Shown here piece by piece: positions 10,701 to 23,639 of a stretch of 64,000 nt of DNA (its first letter is position 1; the number at the start of each line of letters is the position of its first letter). Both the position numbers and the translations under genes were made by a program. Source of the DNA: Melampsora larici-populina 98AG31 (Eukaryota; Basidiomycota; Pucciniomycetes; Pucciniales; Melampsoraceae); assembly GCF_000204055.1 (NCBI RefSeq), contig NW_006768793.1, positions 339,983 to 403,982 of the forward strand. The letters run 5' to 3'. The notes beneath the pieces are model-generated. The model searched no databases and was not told the origin of the DNA. It saw only the letters and a program-made list of their open reading frames with translations.

Positions 10701-13700
10701 ATGGCTCCGACGCAAACGTTCACCATACCGTCCAATAGAACTCGTCTCAAGATGGTACGTGGCTGTTTTTTTCACTGGATCCATTCGACTCTCAATCAAT
10801 TCTCCCTCTCGTTTCCTTTTCCTTTACATCAACTGACTGGACTGCTCCCTTCCACAGCCGTCCTACGTTCTTTTGGTTACCTCCGATCGACTTCGACTCA
10901 ATCTCGTGTACCTGACCTTTGACAATCATCAACTCACGTTTTCGACCTTTTTGGCCACGGACACCCTACACATGTCGACCTTGTCTTCAAAAAACTCTGT
11001 CCCCAGTCTAACTGCCCCAGGGACTAGCCAATCACCACGGGTTCCACCAATTCAACTTCAACTTCCACCCTCACCACCTCGATCATTCCCACCCGTTCCA
11101 CCTTATATGTACCCAACTCATTACCCACCTCCAAATCCCTCGTACTACTCCCTTCCCCTCTGGAACCCCGGAAACCCCATGAACAACACTTTTCCGGATG
11201 CGCCTGGGTCAGGATATTGGCCATATGCTTATGTGCCTCAGCCACCCCCACCGTTTCCATCGTATCCATCATATCCACCATACCAATATCGACCAGCTCC
11301 CTCTGGATCTCTGTTGCCACCAAAGATACCTCCAAGACCTATCACGTATCCCAGCCCAAGTCAATCACAAGCATCCACTACAAATACATCTAGTCAGGCA
11401 ACTTTGGACAGAAAATCTACTCACGAAGCAGCCACACCATCCACGAGTGCCTTGGTGCCACCGACTGTTACCTTTAAAGTGTCACCTGATAATCGTGGAG
11501 TTTCTGTGGTCAAAGATCTCGATCCTGTCACTCAAGATGTTGCCGAAGATTTGGATGATGAGGATAAGCTACTGGAAGAACTTCAAGCCGAACGAGATCA
11601 TTTTTGGCCAGCTATTGGTACTTCCCATTTTCTCTTTCGGTTACTATCAAAATGGTTCATTCATGACCTGATGGTTTGACTTTTTGTTGTTATAGGGGCC
11701 AAACCGGTCCGACTTATGCACTCACCAATCTTTGGAAAGGAATTCGTCTCGATGGGATGTGGGATTATGTACCTTAATGCGGTAGCTCGGCATCAAGGTT
11801 ATGGACTTTCAATCAAAAGTCATAAAACTGAACTTCATCAAAAGGTCAGGATCTACTTCAGGTGCGCCCTTGGCCGGCCGGTTAATTCTGTGGCCAAGGT
11901 CCGAGCTAGTTCTACGAAGATGACCGGCTGTCCCTTTGAAATCTCACTCAACTACCACTCACGCATCGATCGATGGATTGTACAGCAAGACAAGAAGCAG
12001 GAGGCAAAACATAAACACAACCATCCACCTTTTGATCAACCCAACCACTTCTCTAAAAACCGACGATTCACACCTGAAATGTTACGCCAGATTGAACTTC
12101 TATCATCCGCTGGGTTGCGCGCTGGGCAGATCCGACTGCTCCTCAGTTTCGAACCAGGCTCCGAGCCGTTGGTTCGAGATATCCGGAACGCTATTTATCG
12201 ACAACGAGACGTGTGGCTCAATGTACAAAGCCCTATACAGGGTCTTTTCGATTTGATAACTGAAAATAAGTGGGCATTCAGAACTACCACGTCTAGCAAT
12301 GGTACCTTACAATCTCTATTCCTGGCTAGTCCCCAAGCCATCGATATGGCACGTCGATTTCCAACGGTCATCGGACTGGATTGCACGTATAAGACCAATT
12401 GCTTCAATCTTCCTCTCCTTCACATCGTCGGTACCACGAACACTCACAAGACGTTCACGGTGGCATTATGTTTCATGCACAGCGAGACTGAGGATCGGTA
12501 CGCTTGGGCTTTAAAACAATTAAAATCAGTAGTATTTGAAGGAGATTCCGAGAAAGACAACATACAACTTCCTCAGACGTTCTGCACGGATGCAGAACCA
12601 GCACTTTACAATGCCATCAGTCAAGTGGTTCCCAGTTCGAGCCATATATTGTGTATATGGCACATTAATCAAAATATCTCAAAAAATTGCAAGAAGAAGT
12701 TGGGATCGGAGTGGGAGGAGTTCATCAAGTTATGGAATCGATTTATCCAAAGCACAACGCCCACTGAATACAATGAAAACTTGGCAGCGGTTAAGACTCT
12801 CGCTCAGCGACACCAGATTTGGGATTACTTGGAGAAAACATGGATTTCTCGAGCAAAGAAGTTTGTTGCACTATTTACATCCGACTCGCCACACTTTGGG
12901 AATTCATCAACTTCCCGACTTGAAGGTGGCCATTACCGTCTTAAACAGTTTTTACATGGAAGAAACAACGACTTTCTTACATGTTTCAAGGCATTCAAGC
13001 GCGCGGGCGATTCACAACATAACGAAATCATGACGTTGACTGGGGTCGAGAGCCAAAAAACCTTACTTGGTCTTCCAGATAGCTTTCAAGAATTGAATCG
13101 GGTCATCTCTCATTTCGCTCTCACAAAACTCCATGCTCAATATAAAGGCATTGCGGACTCTTTCAAAAAGGAATGTACTAATACCTTCCAAGGCGTTTGG
13201 GGGTTACCTTGCGCGCATGAGCTTGCTCGCGCTTATGAGCAGTCCAACACGATTTCGCCTAGCCTGGTTCACAATCAATGGCATATGACCCTTGTTGCCC
13301 CTCCAGGTACTCACGAGGAGCTCAAGTCTGCGCTTCGAAGTAGGATTGAACAACTGCTGGAATCTGATGAACATTCGCTGCGCAAAATATATGAAGAACT
13401 CGCTAAGATCGAAACGGGTCGGTATTCACTAGTTCCAATCAGTAATTCACTAGTCAAGTCTAATAATCGAGGCCGCCCTCGTAACCTGTCCAACAACAAA
13501 AAAAGGGGGCAGAAGAATGCCAATGAAGGCCGATGGAAATCGGATCATGAGTTGGAGGAAGAAGAAGAAGCAAGAGCTGCGAAGAAAACTCGTGGGCCCA
13601 ATTGCAGTCAATGTTCACAGACTGGCCACAACAAAACGACATGCCCAATTCGACTTGCCGAAGATTCAATGGATGTCTCTGATTCAGGCTCTTCTTCCGA

Positions 13701-16064
13701 GATTGCAGAAGAAGAGCTAGCCTTTCATTGTCAGGACGACGATGATCCTCCACCGACCACCCAAGTCACTCACTTACCAGTTTCCCCAAAACTGGGTCAA
13801 CCTTCCTCATCTCGTCAAAAGATCGGAGCCGGAGCTACACTTTCTCAGCTGAAAAATCATCACTCTAAGACCTCAGAAGTACGTTTGATTCTCCCATTCA
13901 ATTTCCTTCAGTATCTATTATTATTAACCCCTACTTGACATAACTGTTCATAGCCTCGACCAACTGGTTCATTCCCAGATTTACAAAGACATCCTCGATC
14001 AGGAACCAGTCGAGTATCATTCACTTTGGCGGCTGCTCCTAATCCACCTCATGTAAATCAAGCTTCCAATCTCGCACAGTCTTCATCTGGGTTACCTCGG
14101 TCACGGAAGCCTCAACATCTTTCTAATCGCTTGCCAGTTGGTCAACATCATGTTCGCAAAAGTGCAGACCCACCAGTACCCCCGGAATCTCAATTATCTC
14201 AGCAGCCTCCTATTGCACCAAAGCCTGAAGATATTACACCGACGGAACAAGTTTCTCAACCTTCAAAGGCTAAGAGAATATACAAATGCAGTATATGTAA
14301 GGAGCCAAACTGCCGTGCCAATCGATGTCCGATGAAACGACCAGTTCCAGGTATCATCAACACCATGCCGGCTCCAGCCCCTCCAAAATCTATCGCCTCA
14401 CCTAAATTGCAATCTCCAGATCAGGAACTGAAGAAGAGTCATCTCAATGTCAGCATTATACCACCAAATGAGGATTTTTTGGAACCCGTTGACGATTCAG
14501 ACACCAGTACCAGTAGCATCGAACTACTGGGGCCTGATCCCGATGATGATAACCTGTGTATATGGTGTGATGAACCACTTCCATCTGCACCATCAGAAAA
14601 ACTTGAGAGTTTGAAAGCCACTTTACTCGCTTTGCCAAATGCCATGTCTTTACCGGTGAGTTTTCTATCATCTTTTTTCCTTTGTATTTCCACTTGGCTG
14701 ATCACAGGTGGTACATTCTGCAGTTCCCGCAGACAGCAGCTTACTGCGATCTCCATGTAGCGGAGCGGGATGTGATACCCTTTGGAAAACTTAAGGGTTG
14801 GCCAACACATATCAACTTTGACCTACTACCACAGTAAGCAGGAATTCTTGCGATTGAACTTGTGTCCGTTAGACTCACAGCAATACATATCATAATAGGC
14901 GCATACGAAGGCTTGCAGGTCATCTTGTCAAGATTATTGAGCGAGAAAGACCCTCCAGCTTTCTCGAAGAGGCCGAACACAAGTGGAAAATTCAAGGAAA
15001 GCACATGTTTTCTATCAGTGGCGAGTTTGAGGATTTTGAGGTTGAGCAGCCCGGGTAGTGAGTGTCTTTCACTGGTATCATGGTTAATCACTGGTAATTA
15101 ATGTTCCATCCTGTGATATTATTACAGCTATGGCCAAACCGGTTTTGAGGTTATGATTAATACCCTCACAGACATTTTTTTGTCTGTATCGGCCAGAAAA
15201 CCACTAGATTTCAATAATTCAGCCCCTTTCCCGACAGATTATTTTATTCGGCGTATACTGGTACCAGAGGTTTCCTTATTGCTCATTGCGGAGGATTTGA
15301 ACCTGCCCTTTAGTGATCCAAAAGTCCAGGTTACTCTTGAGACTAGTCGAGCCTTTGGACGAGCGGTATTCTCAGATGCAGCTGAAGCGGTTGTAGGGAA
15401 CACCACCACGGTCTCATCAAGAGAAGAGGAAATTCTGAAGCAAATTCCCGATTTCATGGTTACTTACATAGTTTCTACTTTTGATCCTCCTGCTTTTGGC
15501 AATTGTGGATACTTTGCGATAGCAGCATCGGTTGGAGATCGCTCTGAAGACTTGTATTTGGATGTCAGAAGGAAATTGTTAGCCGAGCTTTCAGGACATC
15601 TTCAAGATCATGAGATGTTAATTGCTCCTATTTCAACACGAACCTCGATGAAGACTCGGAGAAGTCAATCCTTCGGAGCCGAGGTGATTCAAGATCTGCT
15701 ATTTCGCCTGGATCATGATGAAGCCAAATGCTCCAAGAAATACTGGTTACGCATGCCTTACATTGGTTATGTCATAGCCAGTGCTTATAATCGGCCTGCG
15801 ATACTATTGGATCCTCAGAAGGCATACTGCAGCACGTTTTTCCCTTATCACACCTTACCAACTGAGGTCAACCAAGATCCCATTGTGCTTGGTTTTGTTG
15901 ATCAAGAGCACTTTGTAAGCTTTGGATGTAGGGAACTGCAGTCTCTGCCGTTTCCGGGGGTCTTTGGCAAGCAGCGCAACACAGCTCAGCTGGAATCCAC
16001 CAACATACCTGCTTGGATCGAGCATTATCAACAGCAGTTAGATAGGTGGATTGATGATATTTAA
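10701..16064 (+). CDS. MULE transposase fused to a C-terminal OTU-like cysteine protease (7 exons)
   Basis: My model joins 10701-10754, 10858-11617, 11696-13878, 13954-14655, 14724-14833, 14881-15054 and 15128-16064. All introns are GT-AG and all phases agree, giving about 1639 residues. Order: Pro/Tyr-rich N-terminus; a FAR1/WRKY-like DNA-binding zinc region ending HNHPP (exon 3); an RNase H-fold MULE core with D500 (GLDCTYKTN), D570 (CTDAEPAL) and E681 (SRLEGGHYR); a CxH SWIM-like motif (PCAHEL); a CCHC knuckle (CSQCSQTGHNKTTCP); and a second Cys-rich motif in exon 4 (CSICKEPNC). Exon 7 holds an OTU-like domain with DPPAFGNCGYF (candidate Cys near residue 1454) and a C-terminal EHFVSF (His near 1589). 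Cut-and-paste transposition is established for MULEs; the protease role is unknown. A CT-rich tract lies just before the ATG. The 47-nt fifth intron is the weakest join. Confidence 0.82.
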
Positions 16065-16527
16065 TTCCCTAAAAGATGTAATAGGATTCTTTTCGAGTTT
16101 ATGCTTGTTTTCTCTTGTTTATTGCTCACGGGTTCATTCTCAGCGTGTAGTGGCTCTTCGGTTGTATTGTTTTCTCTCGTCCTCTCTGTCTCTGTTGGTT
16201 TGTTTTGAGACAATGTGTCGGGACAGTATTCCACTTGGTTGTGTCTTTATTGCTTGCTTTGGAATCATAACAAATGTGACTCTGATCTATTCTGATCTAC
16301 ATCTACATATAACACTTTAGTCGTGAGTTTCTAGTGGCTATGGATGAGGAGTTCATTTCATCAGTTCGCAATAGATAACGAGGGAATTGACATTGAAAAT
16401 GTAAGTTCCCTCGTCGCCCGGTTTAATTGGCTGAGTCGCCCGGTTGCTCAAAAACCGGGCGATGTTTTGTTTAAAACGGGCGACAAATTTCCAGTTATCC
16501 GAAATTCGGGCGTCGGGTTTTTTAAAC

Positions 16528-16549
16528 CGGTCGCCAAATAGTGAGCTCC
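16528..16549 (-). repeat. MULE right terminal inverted repeat
   Basis: Reverse complement of the left end, followed directly by ATACTTTA (16550-16557). Confidence 0.92.
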
Positions 16550-16557
16550 ATACTTTA

Positions 16558-17340
16558 ATAAAATTACAACTTCTAGACCTAGTTTCAAAGGTCGTATAAA
16601 AAAGACATTCAAACATATGCATTTTAGAGATTAACATCTAAAATCTAAAGAACCATATTCTTACCTTCTCTAATCTAAGGAATGACCTAGCTAGAGAAGT
16701 TCTCGAAAGAATAGTAAAGAACACCCGAGTCACCGATGAAAGAGACTAGGCCGGAGAAAAGGGACGCTTATGAAACTACTAGTAAGAAGGTTGATAAAGA
16801 ATACTATAGATTAGCTAATGCCAAGGAAGAACATGAAGTAATTGATACTAAGACGACTCACAAGCTAATGATGATTATCTAACTAATCAAAGTTGCCAAG
16901 AGACCAATCCTGAGAATCCGTCAATGGAGAAGTAGACGAGTTAAGGTGTAGTGTCGAAGACTCAACAAATTAAATTCACTTTACGTAAAATCAAGAGGTA
17001 TTAGTTCGGAGCAGTAAGCTCCAGAGAAAAGAAACCTATGGTCAACCACAAGCGATACGAGTAGAGTCTAGGAGTATAAATACCCGACTGATAAGCAAGA
17101 TAGAAAGACGGCACCTGATTTTACCACTGCTATCTTTTATTTAGATCACATCTAAAACTAGGAGATCCCTTATCTTTTGAAATACCCGTTCTGAAAGAAA
17201 TTCCCAAAGAATAACTTTAGACCCTTATATTTCAACAGATTCTAAATCAGCGTCAAATTTTCTTTATAACTTCTTAGCTAAAATTCTAGAGAACTCCTAT
17301 CCTTCGAACGTAATCTAGGTTAGTCAGTTTCTTCATTTTC
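16558..17340 (+). repeat. 3' LTR of the second Gypsy element, continued
   Basis: This follows on from 10338 once the MULE and one target duplication are removed. It includes a TATA-like tataaata (about 17075) and shares blocks such as gacctagtttcaaagg with an inverted, diverged copy near 19310. The LTR end is not resolved; a point near 17340 is a guess from the change of composition. Confidence 0.5.
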
Positions 17341-18880
17341 CACTGGTCAAGGACCCAGTTTTTGTGACCTCTTGGTTGGCAAAATCCCTGTCGATTTGAT
17401 CGCAGGCTACTCATTGTCTTAGGACTTGAGAAGAACTACGGCTCAGGCCAGACCAGCTATCATCTGCTAAACAAGCAGTGGGCCTGTAGTTCAAAGTACC
17501 TTACCAAGGAACCAAGGAGATTGAATCATTAGCTAACATCCTTCTGTTCGGTTCTAACAACTCTACTAGAAGGAACAGTGTGTATTCCCCGTAACCTGCG
17601 GAATAACTTGTCAGGACTCACGTACGGAGTTGATAGACTAGACCTTTCTGTACGTCATATCATTAGCCACCCTGACACCCCCGGTTCAATTTTGTCAAAG
17701 AATTCAACAAAAGCTGGAATGGAGGTAGGTTATTCAAGTTTATTTGATTCAATAAAACTTGTTGCTCAAAGGATGACAATTTGGATTCTACTTCTTTGGT
17801 ATAAAGCATTTCCAGGGCCCACTAAAGTCCAAACAAACTGATTTTTACAGATTGGGTAGCAGCTGAAACAAGCTGGAGTTGATGCAAGCCATCCAAGGCT
17901 TTCCTTGAGGATCCACAGAAACACTGACATGAAAATTCATTTTTAGTTTTTAATCAACAAGCTGAATATCTACACAATTTTCATGGACCAAGGAATGGTT
18001 AATGTCAAATGAACCAATCAAACCCAGAAGCCTTGGGGGAAAAGTTGATTAGTCTTTGGAAAAATGGAAGGATGCTTGCAAAGAAAGTAATTGTCAGGGT
18101 GGCTACCTTAGAAGGTCACTGGTAATGTCTAGCACTCACGCAGTTAGTTCCTGACTTTGTATTCCTCTGGGTACGTGGAATACTCTAGGTCGTAGTAATT
18201 ACCTAACACGAATAATAGGACCAATATTAGTATACTAATTAGAGTATAAACTATTAATTATCCTAGTGGAAAGAAATCCACGGGCCTACTGTGTAAACAG
18301 TGTAGGATGGTCAATCCTAGACCCGGGTTTATCTCTGAAGCTAAGAGCTTAGAGTTGCCTGCTATTCGAAATAGACAGGGATCTTGGCCAACTATGCGTT
18401 GCAAGAACTGCTGTATAGACCAAATAGAAATAAACTTACTATAGATTCAGTAAGAAAACATATCTTGATGGAAGAACTGGCTCTTGGTGGTTTCAAAAAA
18501 CTGATAGCGAAGATATTGGAACTGGGTAGCTAACTAGATAACACGATGAATCAGACAAGAGAAGAGACAATCAATATGAATGCAACTTATCTACTGATCT
18601 AGATAAGAAAGAGTACTCGTACGTTTATTTTACGGTGTTTTAAGATTTTAGAAATATGATAGTAGACTACTTTAAGAAGTGGAACAATGGAAGGGTTAGA
18701 GTCTAAGGTAAGTGATTATAGATGTCTAATGGTTCATTTGCTGGACTTTCAAAAAGGGCGTACTAACTGTTTCTTCAAATCTGAAGGGGTAAAATTCGAT
18801 GCCTTTATTCTGGCTTGCTCGAATGAAGGCCTTCTTATAGTTTTGGTCCCCCTACTTTGGCTTGTAGGTAGTTAGCTCGA
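17341..18880. other. Non-coding stretch, no recognisable gene
   Basis: No convincing ORF, RNA gene or bounded repeat is seen. The segment lies between two LTRs of the same family in opposite orientation, so it may contain further decayed retroelement sequence. Confidence 0.5.
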
Positions 18881-19513
18881 GGTCCTTACTTCCACCGTAG
18901 TCCTTTGTTTTTACGTAAGTTCTAATCTACTAAGGATTCAAGTCCTTCTATCGTTCTCATGCTTTTACGTGAGTCTGTATAAGTCTTTGTTCGTAAACTG
19001 TTGTGGTTCTATTTGTCTTGTCTGACTACTCCTTACTCATGACAGTTTGTCCTTGGCATGACCATCTTTGTTCCTTCTGATCACGTAGTATTCTTCTTTA
19101 GCAAAATTTCCTCAATTTACTTTATTTTCTAAATCCATGTCTAGTAGCCTCTTTTTCTACTATCTCTTCTTGGTTCCTTCTAGTCTTATTATTTATTGTT
19201 TTTTCGCTTGTTAAAGTATATTAGCAGTTCTCGTAATATATCTTTATTAAAGTTTTCTTATTCATTATTAGTTTTAGTTTTTCGTAAACCTTTGAAACTA
19301 GGTCATTTAATATGTCTTTTCTATATTTCTGTTTTTATGTAAATTTTATATTTCTCGTCGAATATTTGAGACTAGATCCTTAAGGTGTAATTGTAAAGAG
19401 TTGTTCTCTTACTTTTAAATGTATATACTTAGTAAAAAAATAAAATATGTGTATATGTAGTTCTTTTGGTGTTTTTCGTTGACAGAAAACACTCGAGGAC
19501 TGACAGTAATCAA
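18880..19513 (-). repeat. Diverged LTR fragment in inverted orientation, same family as 10211/16558
   Basis: Read on the minus strand from 19513 it starts TGTCAGTCCTCGAG, resembling TGTCAGCTCCCGAG at 10211. Further in it shares gacctagtttcaaaggt and aagaatacta...atgccaagga blocks in the same order as the LTR at 16558-16840. No internal retroelement coding sequence adjoins it. Confidence 0.5.
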
Positions 19514-19636
19514 GTGAAGCAGATGGTCATCATGCATATTCTAATACACATTGGAAAACCTCATAAATTGGAACATCATGGAACCTCATGTTACAGCAAA
19601 GTTTATGGACAATTCAAACTAGGGCACCATAGATGA

Positions 19637-20641
19637 CGCTGCAAACATCAATCAGTTTCCCCAAGTGTGAAGGGGGAAATGATTAAGAGTATAGTGTAAG
19701 GACTTCTTATGTCCTCACTGAAGGACGTGGAGAAGGAAAGGGCACATTGGGACTCAACACCACAAAAGTGGTGGAAATGGTTTCTAGAACCGAAGTACAC
19801 GAATTTGCTTTACAAACTGACTCCAAGGAGACAATGACAAAAGATCAGTCAAAGAACCTTAAGGTACAAGAAAGATGATAATAGATGAAAAGAGAAATGT
19901 ATATAAGTGTACCTGACTCCAAGGAGACAATGACAAAAGATCAGTCAAAGAACCTTAAGGAGTCAGGATGAAAATGGCGTTGAGGAAAGAGAGATATAGA
20001 GAATTAAGTCCTAAGCCTAAGGTATGTTAAGTAAGATAGTAGACTTCTGTAATATAGAGTGACATGAGATGTTACATATAGTTTGTAATGATAGGATCTA
20101 TCACTACACACCTGAGCCATAACACACACACTACATATGTGCAGCAGGTTTAAGTTGCTTATCATGTACATACAGTTCTGCTCAGCTGTCAGCTCATCTG
20201 ACTAAATAAATCACATGTGACACATCATGTAACTTTTTGTCCATTGACAAAATTCTCCCAACCATCCACTACATATATCATCATGGCTACCCAGGCAACA
20301 TTCTGGTAGCCATTTGTCAGTAACAGAAAGGCTGTTACATGAAGTTTAGTTCACAAAATCACACCAAAACTTTGACTCAGTGTATGCAGTCAATTGTTGG
20401 AATGGCTTCGTCAAGCTGAAAGAAAGTTACAGCATGTATTACATATGATTCACTCATTCAGATCAGGAAATAACTGGGCAAACCTGTATGTACATGGTAG
20501 CCACCTATTCACTCAGCCTACTGCACATATGTAGTGTGGGTTTCATGGCGCAGGTGTGCAATGGTAGATCATTTTACAACAAATTATACTCTTAATCATT
20601 TGCCACTTCCCACTTGGGGAAGTTGAATGATGTTCACAGCG
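19637..20641. mobile_element. CACTG-type non-autonomous DNA element (1005 bp) with long inverted arms
   Basis: The ends read CGCTGCAAACATC and, inverted, CGCTGTGAACATC. Both sides are flanked by TGA (19634-19636, 20642-20644). The arms share cttccccaagtg, aatgattaagagtata, actacatatgtg and a tgtacatacag...ctgctcag block. Two relatives at 32474 and 33888 start (C/T)ACTG. CACTG-like ends with 3-bp duplications point to the CACTA (EnSpm) superfamily. No transposase ORF is present. Confidence 0.72.
19817..19960 (+). repeat. Direct repeat, 48 bp duplicated at 96-bp spacing
   Basis: The block starting ctgactccaaggagacaatg occurs at 19817-19864 and again at 19913-19960 with no visible difference. 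It lies inside the left half of the CACTG element and breaks its symmetry. Confidence 0.85.
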
Positions 20642-20644
20642 TGA

Positions 20645-21301
20645 TATCTACCTTTCCTGCTTCATTTTCCATAGCTGTCTTTTTGATCTCCAAAAGTGGT
20701 CTGATATGATAACAATAGGCCATATATATCACATATGTACTTTATTGGAATAAAGATCCCAGCTGAAGAAAATTGGCCAATGGATTGTGCTGTACAAGAC
20801 ATGCTGCACTCAGCTGTGTGTAAGTGAACAGTTTCTTGATGTGGTATCACAGGCACAACCCAAAAGGCAGCTACAGCACCTCAAGGAGACATTAAACAGC
20901 CACAAGCATAGTGTGTGCTTACCAACTTTGTAGCCAAATATCACATAATTCATAGCTTTGCATAAATACGAGCCCACCTAGAACAAAGGGTTTATTGTCC
21001 TTACCCTTTACACATGTCTTGGTTGTGTTTGGTCCAGATTTCCTGCATTGTAAAACACTTAGACTCAGTGAGAAATCTTCATCATAAGATTTGACAACAA
21101 TAGCTGATTCAGACTGAGATAAATCTGATTGTGATGTAGTTGTGATTGTTTTTTTGACCTCACACACCATAGCTAAAACATGTATTTGGTTCACTCTCAG
21201 CTCATGAAGACATGAGTAATCCCTGGTTTACTTTCATTCCAACCAAATCTGGGCCGTTCCAACACAACCTGTACTACTACTATCACCAAAGAATCTTGAC
21301 T
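20645..21301. other. Short unassigned stretch between two transposons
   Basis: A minus-strand ORF of 91 codons (21194-20919) ends at a perfect donor-like gtaagc, so it could be an exon, but I recognise no family and see no second exon with certainty. Confidence 0.3.
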
Positions 21302-22859
21302 GATTCTGACACCGCAGGACTACCTGTCCAGCTATCTAGAGCAGTCTATACAATATACCTGTACAACTGCTCTAGACAGTGGAATGCTCTATCGCTCGTT
21401 ATCGCTTGTTATCGCCACTATTGCTGCTGGATTGTCCTCAAAATCAAAAAAACAACCAAGTCCCCTATGTATACACCCCCGGTACAGGCCATACGGTCTG
21501 GGAGGTCCGAGTGATTCACCGAGCTCCACTGGTGACTCACAGCTTCTTACTTGCAGTCCAGCGCTAAATGACACCGCATCATCCTCGACCACAACATCGC
21601 CGTCACCGACTCGGTCGACCGTCACACCGCATCAACTTCAGCCGCCTTCCCAGTATCACTGATATCATGATTATTCAGGTCGAGTCCAAGAAAGGGTTTG
21701 CAAACTAATGAAGAGGCGTGTCCATTCAATTCGCAATCATCACAGTCATCACATCCAAATCACCTCTCATAGTGGCTACATCTGATCACAGTCAAGACCC
21801 AACCTGGCAACTCCTCAAAATCTAATTCTGAGCAAATTGTGGAGACGTTTGAAAACCTTGAGCTCAGCGGTTTTCAATGGAGCAAAAAATCGATGCGCAA
21901 GGTGATGAAGGATCATGGTGAATCTCAAGCGCTCACTAGTGCCCTTGGAGAGTGTAAACCATTTGATGAGTAAGCCTTTGCTTTGCATTTGTGGACACTG
22001 ATACAGAGCTGATCAAAAACTGGATGTCTCAATGTTTGCTCGTTGAGTGAACCGATCAACAAAAACAAAATGATCTTAAATCTTACAGCTGGGACTTCAA
22101 TTAATACAAAAGATAATATTCACGTAGTGGTTACTTCATATGAAATCGTCCTGAATGACGACAATAGTTATCTCAAACACATCCACCCCATGTTTTTTCA
22201 GCATTTGTCTTGGTTGTAGTACTTCTGATTGTGGAGCAAGAAAGCAGATGCTCTGTTTATTTCATTCAAGTTATCAATGTGTTCTCGTGCTAATTATGAA
22301 AGAATTCAGATGTAGGATTGATCTCAAGTTGAATTTAAGTTTTTTTTCTTGCCCCGTGTCCCTTTATCTTTATTTCCCAATAAGCCTGTAAGCATCTTGA
22401 CCGACTGATATGTCTTGGAAGATTGATTTTTTTGTCTTGAGTGTATTCAATTGACTTGTATTAAGTTGATTATCAAATGACAGAAGATAAGGATTTTTCA
22501 AACAGTCGCCTTTTTTTTTTAAGGAACAGATGAGGTGAGGTGAGACTGAAATTTGATGCATAATTGCATCTAAAGAGCTCTGGTATAACCTGCAACCACA
22601 AGGTCTATCACAGGTTCTCTCTCAACAACATCAATGATTGAAAAATGTTGAGCTGGTCAAATTAAGACACCAGATTGATTTGACACACGAGTAACCAGAT
22701 ATGCAAACAAACCGTAGTGGCAAGAGTACTGTGTGTGAGTGGTAAAGACATATGTGGTTATATAAATTACCACACATGGTGGGGGTCCATTTTTATGGTA
22801 AAATAAGAAATCTCTAATATTAACGGACCATTTGAGCTTACACTTGAGCCATTTGGACC

Positions 22860-23345
22860 AAAATCAAAAAAGTTATCGGCCATCATGTCCTTGTAAGTCA
22901 TTGTATTGGACAGAGAAGATAAATGTGGCTATGGGCATTGCTACCTATGCGGTGGGTGTGATTCAATTGTAGATCAATGAAGCCCTAATAAGAGCGGAGA
23001 AAATGTGCTATTTTTTAAGGCATTTGGATTACAATTGAAAAATTTATTAGCAAATGTGTCCTTGCAACTCATGACGCAAAATAGTACTGGACAGGGGATA
23101 AAAATGTGGCTCTGTGAATGACTCCATATATGATGAGTGTAATGTGTTAGTGAACCATTATAGTGCTAAAATGTGCGGAAAAAATGAGCCATCTCTCAAA
23201 GATTTTTGATTACAATTGAAAAAGTTATCAACAATTTTGTCCTTGCAAGTCACAACGGGGAAATAATGCTAAATAGTAAAGATAAATGTGACTATGGAAA
23301 TTACTACATGTGTGGTGAGTGTGATATCTTAGTAAATTCATGAAG
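22860..23345 (-). repeat. Tandem array of ~178-bp units, left arm of the palindrome
   Basis: Units recur with the block tgtccttgca(a/g)(c/g)tca preceded by ttacaattgaaaaa(g)ttat, at about 22880, 23055 and 23235. They are the inverted equivalents of the right-arm units. Confidence 0.75.
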
Positions 23346-23639
23346 CCCTAGCTTGCGCGCAAAAAATGACCCACTTCCCCAGCATTTTTTCCAGAAACTG
23401 AGAGACTTATGGAAAATCTCATCATTTTGTCGCAGAAGTGTGACACGAAGTGTCATGTGCAAGCACCACACAACTCCTTGTTGTGAGTAAAAATTATGAG
23501 ATTTTCCATAACTTGCTCAGTTTCTGGGAGAAATGCGTGGAAAGTGGGTCATTTGTTCCGCCCATGATAGGGCTTCAAAAATTTACTATCATATCACACT
23601 CACCACATATGTAGCAATTTCCATAGCCTCATTTATCTT

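Larger units (their letters stand above)
10339..16549 (+). mobile_element. Complete Mutator-like DNA transposon (MULE) with OTU-bearing transposase
   Basis: The left end reads GGAGCTCACTATTTGGCGAC and the right end is its reverse complement (16528-16549). Identity is perfect for 22 bp and imperfect to about 45 bp. Both ends are flanked by ATACTTTA (10331-10338 and 16550-16557), an 8-bp target duplication. Removing the element joins the LTR of the second Gypsy element back together. It is 6211 bp long and holds a single multi-exon gene at 10701-16064 that is open throughout, so the copy could be autonomous. MULEs usually make 9-bp (8-11) duplications; the transposase family supports the MULE assignment. 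Confidence 0.9.
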
